Below are positions 23,001 through 34,347 of a DNA stretch of 64,000 bases, in pieces. The notes beneath the pieces are model-generated. The model made no database searches and had not been told where the DNA came from. It saw only the letters and a program-made list of their open reading frames with translations. The stretch lies in NCBI RefSeq assembly GCF_963966145.1, contig NC_091048.1, positions 16,740,001 to 16,804,000 of the forward strand, read 5' to 3'. Within the stretch, counting starts at the first letter, position 1. Each line of letters opens with the position of its first letter. Source of the stretch: Tenebrio molitor. Taxonomy: Eukaryota > Arthropoda > Insecta > Coleoptera > Tenebrionidae. The translations under genes were made by a program, and so were the position numbers.

Positions 23001-24695
23001 TAATTTTAATAGTAACTTAACGACTATGGGGTAGGCTTTATTTTACCGCTTTTTTAAATTTACCTTAAAGCGGAGAGGATTTGTGTGCACCATCTCCTCC
23101 ACGCCGGGAGTGGCAGCCTTCTCACGTTGCGTTTCGTACGCTTGAGGAACTGTTTCAAGGAACCTGAGGACATGTACTCCGTAATAAATATGACCTGCAA
23201 CAAAAAACACGTGTTACGATATCACGTGGAATGTGATCGAGTCAAACACAATGGGCTCTTAAAACTTATATCAAAATGGTGTGTTCGTGATTTATTTTCG
23301 TATTTAGTTAGTATGTACAGAAAATGACTATTCAAATGGGCAACATCAATCTAAACTACGTGCCCCAAGTAGCCTTATAACGAACTACATATTTACGATA
23401 AGAAATATGTAGCAAGTAAAGAAAATTATGTTTACACGGATATAAGAAGCAGGTCTAACTTTCAAGATTCAAAAAATTCCTAAAAAATATTAACGTTTCT
23501 TGTGCATTGTCTTCGCATAAAAACGATCTTCTAATTGGAAGACTCGATGTCATCAAGAATTTAGCTCAGAGCTGTATTTAAAAAAGTAAGTTTGGACTTG
23601 AATTAAATTTTGTGTGCCACCCCACACGGTGTAATACATTAACAAGATCCCCAATTTCAGAAACACCTTGATTCTCACAACTTCAGTACATATTGCTATT
23701 GATACAATTTTTACAAAACTGTAGGTATATCTTCTAATTAAATCATCAAATATAATTAATAGATACGTTTTTATTTGTTCACACCTTTAGTAATTTCATG
23801 TAATATTAGCAAAAACACAAATAAAACTACGGCTGAGTTAAAGTACACACTGCACAAACTGGCATCTACTTTGTTGACAATTATCAACTAATTCAGTCGA
23901 GAGCATAAACAACCGGAGTGCGGAACACTAAAGTTGTTTCTCTACTGAGCTGGAACTTTGATAGACTCGTTTCCTAGGTAATACTGTTTGAATGTAGCGA
24001 TATATCTACATTTAGTTGTAAAGGGTGATTTTTTAAATTTGGCGTCGAAGTTGGCGTTGGAGAGTCGATTGAGAACGCACAGCTCGTGTAAGAGCGTAAA
24101 ATTCAAACAGCTGATCAGTTATCCGAATAGTGCATTCACAATCGGCTCTTCAACGCCTACTTCGACACCAAATTTTAAAAAACACTCGTAATCCCTAATA
24201 AAATTTAATTAATCAAAATCGCAATTCTGTAAACCTGTGTGTAAAACTGAAAACAGCGTTTGAATTCAAGGGATGTTACCTTTTATTTGGAATATCGACT
24301 AAACTGTAACTTTCTTTGATATGTGTATTTTATTTCAACGATTGTTTTAAAGTAGATCGTTACAAAGAATCAACCGGTCGATTTCATGCGAAAGATTCTA
24401 TAAATGAATCTTGTACGTAATTCTGTTTAGAGCGAGTGTTAAACCACAATTTTCTACCACTTATGCTTACCCGAGGCTTGTCGTTGTGTGTATCGGTCCA
24501 ATACCGATGGAATTTGACAATGTTAGGGTGCTCGAGTTGTGTGAGATTTTCAAAAATGAGTTGTATCTTTTCCTCCTGGTTCTTAAAATTTTTACGTTCC
24601 GAAAATTGGACTTCGTTCCAAACGACTTCGACTCCTTCTTCTGTATCCATAGCCAGATAGGCGCAGTCAATTCCAGGCACATCTCTTTGTTCAAC
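16872..24695 (-). CDS. Madm: Madm / nuclear receptor binding protein pseudokinase (N-terminus missing)
   Basis: This is the insect orthologue of NRBP1, called Madm in Drosophila: a cytoplasmic pseudokinase adaptor that binds long isoforms of the TSC22-type protein Bunched and promotes growth. Nine exons join in phase as 24695-24471, 23194-23064, 22531-22437, 21845-21762, 20299-20012, 19821-19662, 19607-19421, 19365-19246 and 17063-16872, giving 493 residues plus stop. Residues 11-30 contain AYLAMDTEEGVEVVWNEVQ, so the glycine loop and the usual ATP lysine are missing. HGNLTCDTIF replaces the HRD loop and KIGS replaces DFG. FSFGMCALEMA, FIQKCL and RPTAKELLFHP follow. The C-terminal half includes LEKFVEDVKNGIYPLTAFG and TIVLRMDDKMNRHL. 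The exon for the acidic N-terminus, roughly 65-75 residues in relatives, was not found. All introns are GT-AG. Confidence 0.95.
17441..17836 (-). mobile_element. Mariner-type deletion derivative in Madm intron
   Basis: The ends CAGAGCGCCCAGAAATGTGG (left) and the complement of CAGTGCGCCCGGAAATGTGG (right) are inverted, continue with TAGCAA, and are flanked by TA. On the minus strand the interior keeps the last residues of a mariner-type transposase, CRDVARRVQLYIEHNDGQ then LEHFQ-stop (stop at 17595). At 396 bp it is an internally deleted copy. It lies in the last Madm intron and does not touch splice sites. Confidence 0.85.
17837..19245 (-). other. Madm: Madm last intron, remaining part
   Basis: AT-rich intron sequence with poly-A/T runs and no repeat that I can define. 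The donor side is GTAAGTGC at 19245. Short frames here have no recognisable product. Confidence 0.5.
19246..19365 (-). CDS. Madm: Madm exon: C-terminal conserved helix region
   Basis: 120 bp, exactly 40 codons, acceptor TTCCAG before TTGACG, donor GAA before GTAAGT. It encodes LTIVLRMDDKMNRHLTSCIS and LAQELVHYGFINE, matching the conserved region near the NRBP C-terminus. Confidence 0.95.
19421..19607 (-). CDS. Madm: Madm exon: Ser/Pro-rich tail segment
   Basis: 187 bp, acceptor TTTAG before GAACGG, donor TTG before GTAAAT. It encodes NGIYPLTAFGAKQPPPARSR, then SPEMAESVKSVTPEPMDVEN and MMCDIKPKEESCDLL. The proline- and serine-rich stretch with TPEP is shared with NRBP1. The following intron is only 55 bp, the shortest in the gene. 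Confidence 0.95.
19662..19821 (-). CDS. Madm: Madm exon: post-kinase linker
   Basis: 160 bp, acceptor TTCCAG before CGAACA, donor TCAA before GTAAGT. It encodes ANISETITDELMQRWYGPDM, a basic IKRKSGP stretch and LEKFVEDVK. The last two motifs match the region after the kinase fold in insect relatives. The final AA is completed by G of the next exon. Confidence 0.95.
20012..20299 (-). CDS. Madm: Madm exon: C-lobe core
   Basis: 288 bp, acceptor TTCTAG before GCAGC, donor TCTG before GTTAGT. It encodes SMGPPMDIFSFGMCALEMAA through DRPTAKELLFHPLLFEVHSL and KLLAAHCLVKRS. This is the best conserved block, with the kinase-type D-I-F/Y-S-F-G helix retained. It ends one base into an alanine codon. Confidence 0.96.
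20300..21761 (-). other. Madm: Madm intron
   Basis: A 1.46-kb intron between the APE exon and the C-lobe exon. TACCGGGTGA at 20398 and TCACCCTGTA at 20806-20815 are inverted and TA-flanked, hinting at a 414-bp mariner-type element, but the match stops after about 10 bp. No other structure was seen. Confidence 0.4.
21762..21845 (-). CDS. Madm: Madm exon: activation-segment equivalent
   Basis: 84 bp, acceptor CTCTAG before TGGCTC, donor CCTA before GTAAGT. It encodes APDSINHHVKTCQDDFKNMH and FIAPEHP, the segment equivalent to the activation loop, keeping an APE-like motif (APE in FIAPEH). The final A joins GC of the next exon to make serine. Confidence 0.93.
21846..22436 (-). other. Madm: Madm intron with GC-richer patch
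   Basis: The part around 22180-22320 is GC-richer than other introns and is open in more than one frame, but codons and products look arbitrary and no splice sites frame it. It may be regulatory or debris. Confidence 0.35.
22437..22531 (-). CDS. Madm: Madm exon: degenerate catalytic loop
   Basis: 95 bp, from TTTCCAG before TTACTT to TCAG before GTAATC. It encodes YLHSCSPPIIHGNLTCDTIF and IQHNGLVKIGS. HGN stands where active kinases have HRD, and IGS where they have DFG, so both the catalytic and the metal-binding aspartates are absent, as in other NRBP proteins. Confidence 0.95.
22532..23063 (-). other. Madm: Madm intron
   Basis: A 532-bp intron holding a poly-A tract (about 22667-22683) and a CpG-containing patch. 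Several overlapping frames of 65-97 codons are low-complexity (K/R-rich or F-rich by strand) and are not genes. Confidence 0.5.
23064..23194 (-). CDS. Madm: Madm exon: hinge and C-lobe entry
   Basis: 131 bp. The acceptor is TTGCAG before GTCATA; the donor is TTAAG before GTAAAT. It encodes VIFITEYMSSGSLKQFLKRT and then WRRWCTQILSAL, the hinge and the helix before the degenerate catalytic loop. It ends with AG of a split serine codon completed in the next exon. Confidence 0.95.
23195..24470 (-). other. Madm: Madm intron with one MITE
   Basis: A 1.28-kb intron. A MITE related to those at 46819 and 51475 occupies 24021-24187. The rest is AT-rich with no frame of note. Confidence 0.6.
24021..24187. 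mobile_element. MITE family 'GGCGTTGAAGAGTCGATTG', copy 1
   Basis: The inverted ends contain TTTTTTAAATTTGGCGTCGA, then GTTGGCGTTGGAGAGTCGAT at the left and the matching complement at the right. AACAGCTGATCAGTTATCCG in the middle is shared with the other copies. It is the most divergent of four family members and lies in a Madm intron. Confidence 0.75.
24471..24695 (-). CDS. Madm: Madm exon: start of the pseudokinase domain
   Basis: 75 codons beginning VEQRDVPGIDCAYLAMDTEE and ending THNDKPR. The acceptor is TTTTAG before GTTGAA; the donor is CGG followed by GTAAGC. Both ends are phase 0. It encodes the N-lobe, with VVWNEVQFSERKNF in place of the normal ATP-lysine strand, and LEHPNIVKFHRYW before the hinge. 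An upstream exon must end in phase 0. Confidence 0.95.
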
Positions 24696-25415
24696 CTAAA
24701 ACAAACACAAAAATGAAACAATGACAACTTCATTATCTACAGCAAACATAAAAATTCGACGCGTTCGTCTATGTTGATTGAATTTCATGACCTCAATTGT
24801 TATTACTATTATGATTACGAATCAATTGGATGTTTCAAAATATTTTTTCGATACGATACCGTGCTGGAGAAAACGTATTTTCGCGCAATTACATGGGACG
24901 CGCAGATGATATGTTTAAAGAAACTAATGGTAAATGGGCTATTTTCTATTGGTTCTGATACTGCGAACTTTCTACAAAACCAACACACGATCACATTAAT
25001 TAAACTGCCAATTAGAGACTCTCGAAACCACGTTCGTTTACATTTCATTAGAAAAAGACGATTTCCAAAACATGAACCGAACAGTTCCAATTTCTCTAGG
25101 ACAGTAAGTCAATGCGAATCAAATAATTAAATGAAGCTCTATCTTGAGTAGTAGAGAATTCAAATAGTATTTTACTAAAAAAAGCACACAACTATAGCAT
25201 TTCTAACAACAAATTTGCGGTGTAAGTATGACACGTTGCTTTTTCAATTCTCTTCAAATACGTTGTGCGTGATTCTAGTTAATTTATTAAACAGATAATT
25301 CCAAATTAAAATTTAATAAACATCACTTCTTCATTCATAATTCATCGTATTAAACGTCCAAACACTTTGGTTTAAATACTTCTCTGACACATATCATTAA
25401 TTTTTACATCACTAC

Positions 25416-25552
25416 GGACCGATTTCACCAACGCCAGTTAACGTTAACTGCAGGTTAAAATGCTTCGTTACATTAGTTGCCTATTGTTATGACAATGTTT
25501 TCCTATATTTTAATCTGTAGTTAAATTTAACTCACGTTGGTGAAATCGGCCC
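25416..25552. mobile_element. PIF/Harbinger-like MITE with TAC duplication
   Basis: The ends GGACCGATTTCACCAACG (left) and the complement of GGGCCGATTTCACCAACG (right) enclose 137 bp, and TAC flanks both sides. An interior GTTAACGTTAACTGCAG stretch is itself palindromic and pairs with the right arm. Ends of GGSCC type with a 3-bp duplication are typical of PIF/Harbinger-type MITEs. It is upstream of the first Madm exon found. Confidence 0.8.
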
Positions 25553-25770
25553 TACATATTTATATCTGTAAAATTCATGATACGAAATTTCGAGTTTTAG
25601 TTAAAGCTCTCTAAATTACAATAATTTATCTTAATTATCACATAAATATGTATTATTATCTAAAATTTGGGTAACTATTCCGTTGGCAAGTATGTTGAGG
25701 TCAGAAAAAGAACACGGTGTCTTATGGAATGAAAAAGTGAAACGGTAATTTCAAAAAATTAAATTTTATA

Positions 25771-26773
25771 CAGGGTGCCCCCAAATTTGCGGAACAGCTT
25801 AGCAGTACGTTTAAAACAAAATCAATCTTTTTTTTTTGTAGAAAATATGGACCTACTTGTTACACTAAGGCCCGGTTTATTCACCTTCAAGTAAATTTAT
25901 CTGGCCAGTAAATATGTATGTAGTTGCTATGATTTAGAATCTGCTATTGGTAGTTCCATGGTAATTACCGTTCAAATAAAATTACTTGAAGGTGAATAAA
26001 TCGGGCCTAAATGTGACATTTAAAAACATTCCATGTGTCCCAATAGTGTGCAAAATATTTCATTTTTGTTATATCCATGGAAGTAAGAAAGAAAAATCAA
26101 AGCCATGTTGTCATACGTTATTTGAGATAAAATGGACATGGAAACAGCAAAGAAAATAATAATCAGTTGATCACAATCATTCAAAATTGTTATACCACTG
26201 GCTAATACTAAAACAAATATGTAGTCAAAATCTTTTTTAATATTTAAAATAAACGAGATCAAAGCTGCATTTTTGGAGCCCATACAACCCATACAAAAAA
26301 GATACATTGGTCTGAAGGTGCACTCTTTGAAGTGCGTTTTCTTCAAATACAGGCTGAAAAGTTCAGTGTTTATTGTTATTTATGGTGTAATGATTGTGGA
26401 AAATAATAACGTAAAACAATTTTTTGAAAAATAGCTTTACTTTGGAGTAAAAAAATCTTAAGATTTTGTAATTTTTCTTAAAAATGGAACGGCAACGTAG
26501 CTAGAACAGTATTTTGTTACTGTGGATATGAAGGCTGCTATGTATTGAACAAAATTGAAGTGCTTATAAACACTTCAGGAAGAGCCAAGTATTTTTCGAA
26601 CTCCACCGGGCCCTTCACTACCACGCCCTGAATTCGGAATTTGCGAATTTTGAGACACCTGTATATCTTCCAATCTAAAGGGTATTGAATTTTTTAAATT
26701 ATTTTTATCATTATTTTCCAACACGAGTTGACATTGACATATTGAGTTGTTCCGCGAATTTTGGGGCACCCAG
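25771..26773. mobile_element. 1.0-kb TA-flanked mariner-type element
   Basis: The ends CAGGGTGCCCCCAAATTTGC (left) and the complement of CTGGGTGCCCCAAAATTCGC (right) continue GGAACA and are flanked by TA. The interior has no intact transposase; a 108-codon frame on the minus strand (26020-26346) has no recognisable motif. A Harbinger-like MITE is nested at 25869-26007. Confidence 0.8.
25869..26007. mobile_element. PIF/Harbinger-like MITE with TAA duplication
   Basis: The ends GGCCCGGTTTATTCACCTTC and the complement of GGCCCGATTTATTCACCTTC, extended by AAGTAA, enclose 139 bp. A perfect TAA duplication lies at 25866-25868 and 26008-26010. It is nested in the mariner-type element at 25771-26773, so it inserted later. 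Confidence 0.88.
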
Positions 26774-28790
26774 TATACACTATATGACCACCAGGTCTAA
26801 ACAATTGATTACACAATCATCAATAGGAACAACGTGCCTTGATCACTCTATTGTTGTTTCCAATTGAGAGCACGAGACATGGATAAATGTTAGTTAAAAA
26901 TAATTTTCAGGATTATGGTATATTCATACCATAACTCTATCTATGATTAGTGCCACCTCTGCAATATGAGGACTGAAAGAACCAAAAAATCTGTCCCTAT
27001 AAATAATCCTAGAAAACTCTACAGTTCGCCGACACGTTTGGACAAAATTTAAGAAAGATTGCGTATCTAGTCGTGCACAATGTCAAAACAAATAGGTATA
27101 TACATTCGCAATAAAGTTGTCATTAAAATATCCCCATTATTGTAAATTCAAAATAATATTAATGAAGTTGTCAAGTTTAAAGGAGGTTGTCCGCAATGAT
27201 AATTTTAATGTGATTGAAATTGTAAGCTTCCCTTTCTGATCCACAGATTAGAGAAACGGGGGAGAAACAGGGGGATCCATGGGAAATACAGGGAGACCCT
27301 GTGTACAGGGGATATCCAAGAAATATTTTTCAGGAATCTTTTGTCTAGAAAAATGCAGGCAGTGAAGAAGAATATATTGTTAATTTTTTCTACATGCCGT
27401 CAAAGATCAAAAGAATTACAGTGACATAGTTGTTCTTCTTACGTTAATTAAAAGTGTTTCTCATTTTTTTTCAGGGCACACTATAATTTGATCCCCCCGG
27501 GTGAATCTTCGTCGACCTTTACCTTTACACGGACTTTAAGGTTTATTTTTACTTTGCTGATATTAAGAACTACGATGAATCCTTTGTAACTCAAAATCGA
27601 ACGAACACGTTCTCCTCCTTGTGAATTAACCGGAAAAATAACGGATAAGGAAAGATGTTAGGAAGTAGTCCAGTATGTGCCTCCCACTGGAGGCAAAGGT
27701 AATAAAAATTCAAACAATGATCATTAGCATAACAAAATCACAAGATGAGAACGCCTATTATGACTCACGACAATGCATTTCAACGAGACGGTAATTGCAT
27801 CGAGCTACGCCGTCATATTCGGACAAAGCCATTGTGAAAACCTATTTGGAAACTCATTACAAAAACGGCGACAAATATTTTGAATGAATTAACATTAACG
27901 TCGTCCCTTTTCGCGCGACTGGAATACCGACGGAAACCCACTGACGCTGCCGCGTATCGTTACGACAAGAGGGTGTGAGTTGCGACGATCTAATTTCGCT
28001 GTGACTCTAGTGAAACGGGTGCCAATTTAAATAACTTCAAGGGGGAAAGAAACGAACGCGATCGACCCACGCCCAACCTCGGAACCCACCAATGTGGAAG
28101 TGATCGGGATTCAGGAAAATGCCATTGTGGAATGCCGTTAACATGATATTTTGTTACAAGAAACGCGATAAGGGCGTCACGGAGTGAATTAATCCGATTT
28201 GTTGCTCTTACCACGTGCGTCATGCACACATTTTTTTACTAATCACTTTTACATACAATGCGTTTCTGTCACGTCGTTCCGATCACATGATGGGATTATG
28301 AAAAGACGCACCATCATCGGCGGCAGACTGTTTCAAGGTACCTATCTTAGCAAACATGATATAAACTGTTAACGTCTGAAAGGGAAATGTTGATTCTTAT
28401 CGTGAAATATTTTGCACGAACTGTGGCGAAAATTACACCGAATGGTTACTACGCGTGTTAAAGGGGAGTTGATCATAAAAGATGCAGAGTCTTCACACGT
28501 AAACACTGTATATATAGAAAGAACAATTGTCGATACGAACAATTAACATTTACATACAACACCGCTGCTTCAGAATGTCTAAAAATAGACTCTTATCATC
28601 CTCTTGTTTAGTTTCTCAGTTTACCAGCCACTTGTGTTTATTTACTTACAAGTTTAGACCAATTATGAATCCATTACCAGAATAGATCTGTAACTCAATT
28701 AGACCTCACATGAAAAAGTAAAAACGCCCGCCCATTATGACCGAAAAGTATATGTATTCAAAACAAAACTTCCGAAGAATCCAATACATA
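26774..28790. other. No gene seen
   Basis: Mixed AT-rich DNA with a GC-richer patch around 27890-28230 containing a 79-codon frame on the minus strand. The frame has no conserved motif or splice context. A short purine-rich run with repeated GGGGGAGAAACAGGGGGA lies at about 27258. Nothing firm. Confidence 0.3.
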
Positions 28791-29248
28791 CAGTTGTGTT
28801 CAAAAAGCTCTTGTACAGAATTTGTAGAGGTATTTTCATATTTGGTGGCGGAAACAAAAGACTGAGAAATGTCACAAAAATGTATTGTCAGTGTCAAATT
28901 TGTCATAAACGCCGTAAAAAGGAATGTTGAGGTAAATTTAAACTTTCGCTAAATTGATTGAAAAAATAAATTCTAAGGGAACCAATTTTTGTCAGTGGTT
29001 CAAAAGGAAAAGTTATTCTCATATAATCAAACGTATTACAAATTTTGTCTCTAGTTCGACGATGAATAACTTTCTTATTGCCAGTTTGCTGCATTTCTGT
29101 CGAAATCACGAACGTCTTTGAGAAATTTGACACTGACAATACAAATTTGTGACATTTCTCAGTCTTTTGTTTCCGCCATCAAATATGAAAATATCTCTAG
29201 TACATATGTGAATTTGTACATGATTTCGTACAGTTCAAAAAAGTGCTG
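28791..29248. mobile_element. TA-flanked element with long inverted arms
   Basis: The arms match over more than 100 bp. Landmarks are ATTTTCATATTTGGTGGCGG / ATTTTCATATTTGATGGCGG, AAACAAAAGACTGAGAAATG and TGTATTGTCAGTGTCAAATT, in inverse order at the right. The termini are CAGTTGTGTTCAAAAAG and the complement of CAGCACTTTTTTGAACTGTA, each flanked by TA. 458 bp, non-coding. Confidence 0.85.
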
Positions 29249-32200
29249 TACAGCTTTGTTGCGTGTACGCTTCCTAGCAATGCCTAATAATGCTTACTGA
29301 CAAAAAAAAAAAAAAAAACAAGAAAGAGAAACATCCATGGTGATGTTCTGATATTGTTTAAATCCGATACACACAACTCTAAGGTAGCTGTACAACACTT
29401 TAATGAACACGACTGTAGTTAGCATAGCTTTATATTTGAAGTTACCGTTTCGTCCAAAAATACAATACATATTCGGAAACCTCAAATTATTTTAAATATG
29501 TAAACTTCAGTAAAAACTTGAAATGTCATTAAATATAGAACTTTTAATTATTGCTCTTATAAATGCAATTAAAAAGTACACTGCACTACATTCGAGCTAT
29601 GATAAAATTGAAGAATAGTATGTTGTGTAATAAAGTGCCGAAAAGTGCCAATTTTTCACGAGTGAGAAATACATACAACATTAAAAACAAGTTTTGGTTG
29701 ACATTTGATACGCAAGAAACGCGCATACGCAATTGAAAATAAAATTTTTGCCCACGGACATTTCTGCGTACCTACTGTGAGCAATTATCACTTTTGTGGT
29801 CATGTGAACCGTGAGAAAAATCTTTCCATCATACTGATGGTAGAAAAAACTATTTTCACATAAGCAGTTATCTTTTCAGTTACATCAAACTTTTATCAAA
29901 ACAGTCAGTTAGGAGTATTGGAGTAAGTATTGGAAATAACGAATGTTGAAAACTTCTCCCACAAGTAGAACACTAGACTAGAAAGCTGCAATATTAAATT
30001 TCCAACTTATGGTGCTTTTCTTTCGTCCATTATAAAAAATATATTATTTCACGGTAAGTACATCAAAGTCTTTCTCTTTTGTATTTTGTTATGACAAACA
30101 GCGTAAAAGCCTGGCATTGAAATGCCGACAGATCAAGTTCCTTCAGTTATTAAGAATTGTTTTTTAATAGACATTTCAAACCAAGAGTGTAACATGAATT
30201 ACATTTTGCGTTTCAGAAATTCTCCCAAATTACCTTGATTTGCTTCCCTTATCCATTTACTCATAGTTTGTTGTCAAACAATTCGGATTCTATTTCTTAA
30301 CTAACTCCTCTCGTAACACTTTTTTTTGTAAATTGCGGGAAATCCTTTTTCCTAATTTTAGAAATACACTGTCATAAGATGTTCAGATGTTGATTACAAA
30401 GAGTGAATTACAAATTTATTTGTATGTAAATACGAATGTCCTTTGCAATTTTCGACATATCCGCGCACCGAATGCAACAACAATGGTCCAGTACTTGAAA
30501 GATTTGTTCCTTTTCAACTAAATCAAGGGTAAATTTTAATTGTCTTTTGCTAAAGAAACAAAATGGACTATTAGAATATTATAACTTTTAAGTTATTCAT
30601 TATCGTGACTATGTAATATTCTTGACAACATTGTCACTACACATAATAATTAATGGGTGTTATATAAAATACATGCACAAGCTTCGAATAACTATTTTCA
30701 TCATTCAAAACAACATGAACGATAAAGGGTTACATTTCAAGCAAAAAGCAACAATGACACATAAAACGAAACATTCCACGGTATAATCCATTAAATGGTG
30801 GTCCGGCAACAAACATATTTGCATTGAACGACATGGTACGTCACTAATTTAATTCTCGGAACGTCAAAGCAAACGGGATGATAATTTTTTATTTTATTTT
30901 CATTGGGCGAGTCAGGACCCCCTTGGGATCTAGTATTAAATTGTGGTGCTCCGCAAATAGCCTTAACGAAGATAAAAGTCGCTGTCTCAACTGTTTTTAA
31001 CCAGTGTTGTAATCCAGTGGCGTAGGAAATTGATGTTGTGTCTGGGACAAAAAAAAAAAATACACAGAACACATTTTTCTGTAGATTTCAAAGAGGACAA
31101 ATACCTATACCTCGTGACCATGGTTTAACACTAACACATTACGACACCAGCCAATCAGACCTTTTTCGGTAGATACAAATACCATTCATGGTTCACTCTA
31201 CTACATGTGATAGGGTTTAACAACAAAAATATGTATATGATTCAGGATCACACGTATATACTAAGAAATTTATTCATGAATAAAAAGTTTTAAAAGGCGA
31301 CAAATTTATCACCTTGTACACTTATTGGCGATGTGCTGCGCATTGAACCATAATATTGAATTTATCTACCACATGAATCATTAATAGAACGGTTGATAAG
31401 ATAAACAAGTACAAAGTGGAATCCTAGGTCGTTACTTTAACGTAATAAATATAGATAGAACAGTCCCAAAATAGCATTCTTATCGTGTTTCTTTTTCCTA
31501 ATCGTTAAAGATTGACAATAAAAACTCTTCCTATAGAGGATTTCTAAAGGTCTGGAAACAATTCAGATACTTCGCAAATGATACAAAAAACGATTATTAT
31601 ACGGTACTGAATTCGACGCCGCATTCATAACCGATTTGGCGGGAGGCCAAAATTTCTATAGACGTCGTATGTACGACCATCCAAAAATCACGACAGGTGT
31701 AACCTTGAAAACGGTGGCCTTTACATTGGATAAAAATAATGGTTCTAAGGAGACTCAGCCTTCCCCTTAATTACGGTCTTCTCTCAAAATACCCGCTGAT
31801 TTTGCGCGCCCTTAAAAAAAAGTAAAATACAGGCGCCAACTTCGGCAGTTCTGTTCTAGTGATTCACATTATCCGTCTACAAATGTAAAAGCGTTTTAAG
31901 GAAACGAAATCCACAACGGGGGGCTTCCCGGTTTAGCCCAACAAGGAAACTCCGACGATGTCTGTAACTTTATTTTATCCACATTACAAATACATGGCGC
32001 GAAAAGAGCGATAACAAACTTGTCCATATTGACTGTTTACAATTGCCACCGACTATTTATTTTATCATCTGAAAATTGATAAATATATTTTTTGACAGGT
32101 TCAGCTGTGGCTTCCATAAAAACTATTCGCTGCGCAATTTCGGGACATTTTCCGTTTCTTTGTAGATTTTTGGTCAAACAAGCAATAAAGTAGATTTTTT

Positions 32201-33605
32201 GGCTCATTTGAAAATTTCCGATTTTATTACAAGATGTGCTAATTCCACCTGGCGCCAGACTTCTGTCAAAAAACATATATATCGATAAGATTAAGCATTT
32301 ATATTTTCATTCTCTCCTCTACAATTACAAGGTCGGCCAAAACGATTGTTTACTTTAAGAGTTAATATAATAATTAAATTATCTCTTCTGCCAAACAAAC
32401 ATTGCGACTTAAAGTAAAATGCACTTTTTGTCGGAGTTTATTGTTCCGCACAAAAAAACTTACAACAATTTTTATACATATAGCAGAAAACGTATACTAT
32501 ACTTGTATAATAGGCTAGACTGTACAAAAATAACTTGATTTATTTACAATCAACTTTCTACAAGATTATCTTATCATGTTTTAAGACTCGATTTCTCATA
32601 ATTCTCGCAAATCAGAAATCGGAAATATTAATATCATTAACAGTTACTTAAATGTTGACGATCGAATAAGTGAAGAATTAATTGGAGAAACTTGAAGTTT
32701 TCTCCAAAAATTTATTAAGTATATAGGTAGGTATTATAACTTTTTGACGATCTCTTCTTTTTTTTTGTAATGGTCTTTTCTCAAGTTAAATTTAAGCAGA
32801 CGTCTATCCAAACATCATTTTGAAAAATAAGCATTTACAAGAACAACCACAGACATGTGTCTGAGTAATTAGTATTTTCAATAACATAAACTAGGAACGT
32901 GTAAAGTGAGACTAATTTTGTTTTGAAAGAAATATTCTGTGCCAAATTGCATGTGTCGAGGTTGTTTCGATTTAATAACACTGGGAGTTACTTACAAACA
33001 CAGTATGGGTAATTTTCAATAATTTAATATTCCTTAAACCAACAAGAAGTAATGATAGGTTCACAATTCACACACCGCATGTGCCAATTAGATTAGAATT
33101 AGAATACCATAAATTTCACGCACATTATCAAAATTGTTATCGGTATTTACTCCCATCGGTCCACTCTCCCACTTACTACTAATCGATTTTATCTGAATTT
33201 CTTTTACGTTATTCTATGTTTCAACAAAAATATTTCAAGTTACATATTTAAATAAGGAACTTAAATTTTAAGTAAAATTCAAAATACAAATACATAATCT
33301 GTATGTCTATTGCAATTGATGTTTTTTTTAAATTGATTTGGTTTTCAAAAATGTTGATACATAATGTAATTTCTAAATAGAACTGAAAAACCTCATCTAA
33401 TTTTGTTGTTAATTTCAATTTTCCGTCAGATCCTAATCCTGGGTATACAATTAAATTCGACAAAACCTAACCTGTCTTTCACGCTGTATTTAGTGTGTTT
33501 ATTCTCATTTCTCGTTGTCGCATTTTTGTGTTGTTTCTTGCCTAGTGAAACAATTTCGGTATAAAATCAGTCCTTTCAAGAACTTCTTTCGTGTGTTGCT
33601 TAAAA
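29249..33605. other. No gene seen in 4.3 kb
   Basis: Uniform AT-rich DNA with poly-A runs (29300-29318, 31049-31059). A 93-codon minus-strand frame at 30791-31072 has no recognised motif; CCAGTGGCGTAGG at 31014 resembles an end seen in some DNA transposons, but no partner is visible. No repeats with both ends were found. Confidence 0.3.
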
Positions 33606-34347
33606 ATGGCATTTTCATTGGAACACAAAGCATTCATCGTTGTCGTATTTTCGAAATGGACGAAAGATAAGACGTCGCCGTTCAAGGGGTATGGAATGAA
33701 TATCGCGAGCAATTTCCCGATAAATTCGTTGATTATGCTCATTTCTGCAATACACTAAAACGTTGTGCTACCCAGATCCGGGAAACGTTTACTTTACGAA
33801 GAAAACTGGGAAGTGGTAGACAGAAAGATACACGAACGCCAGAAAACATCGAGATTGTTCAACACGTTATGGAGGAAGCCGACAACGGATAATGGGACCA
33901 CTGTTTTTTGAAGGTAAATCATATGCACTAATTATTAACTTTATAATCTTTTTAATCATTCTTCAGGTAACCTAACTGCAGTTAGATATCGACAAGTGAT
34001 CTTGGAACCTTTTGTAAATCACCTTCACGATGATGAATCGGCCCTAGGATATTTTCAATAGGATGGGGCCACCGCACATTCAGCTAGGACCACAATAGCC
34101 ATGTTGCAGATAACAGACTTATTAGTCGGAATACAGAAAATACCTGGTCGCCGAGGTCTTTTTTTGTGACCTCATTTAAAAAATTCAATTTATCAAACAA
34201 CTGTTCACGATTTACAAGAATTAAAGCTCAGAATAACTGAAAAAGTGAACGAAATTAATAATGATCCAGGTGTTGGGAAATGTAATTCGTGGAGTTAGAC
34301 GAAGGGCTCATTTGTGCTTGGAAAAACATGGAGAACATTTATTGTAA
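33606..34347 (+). pseudogene. Mariner-type transposase pseudogene
   Basis: The start reads MAFSLEHKAFIV. A frameshift near 33690 then gives VWNEYREQFPDKFVDYAHFC and a basic HTH-like stretch to HVMEEADNG with a stop at 33890. After a large gap, LTAVRYRQVILEPFVNHLHD, GYFQ-stop-DGATAHSARTT and a final GVRRRAHLCLEKHGEH-type tail follow up to the stop at 34345-34347. The order N-terminal HTH, D-block with DGATAHSA and C-terminal RRR...L...GEH is that of insect mariner-type transposases. Several stops and the missing centre make it dead. Confidence 0.85.

Noticed and set aside
30791..31072. 93-codon minus-strand frame and CCAGTGGCGTAGG near its start
   Set aside because: The end-like word has no inverted partner and the peptide shows no transposase or host motif.
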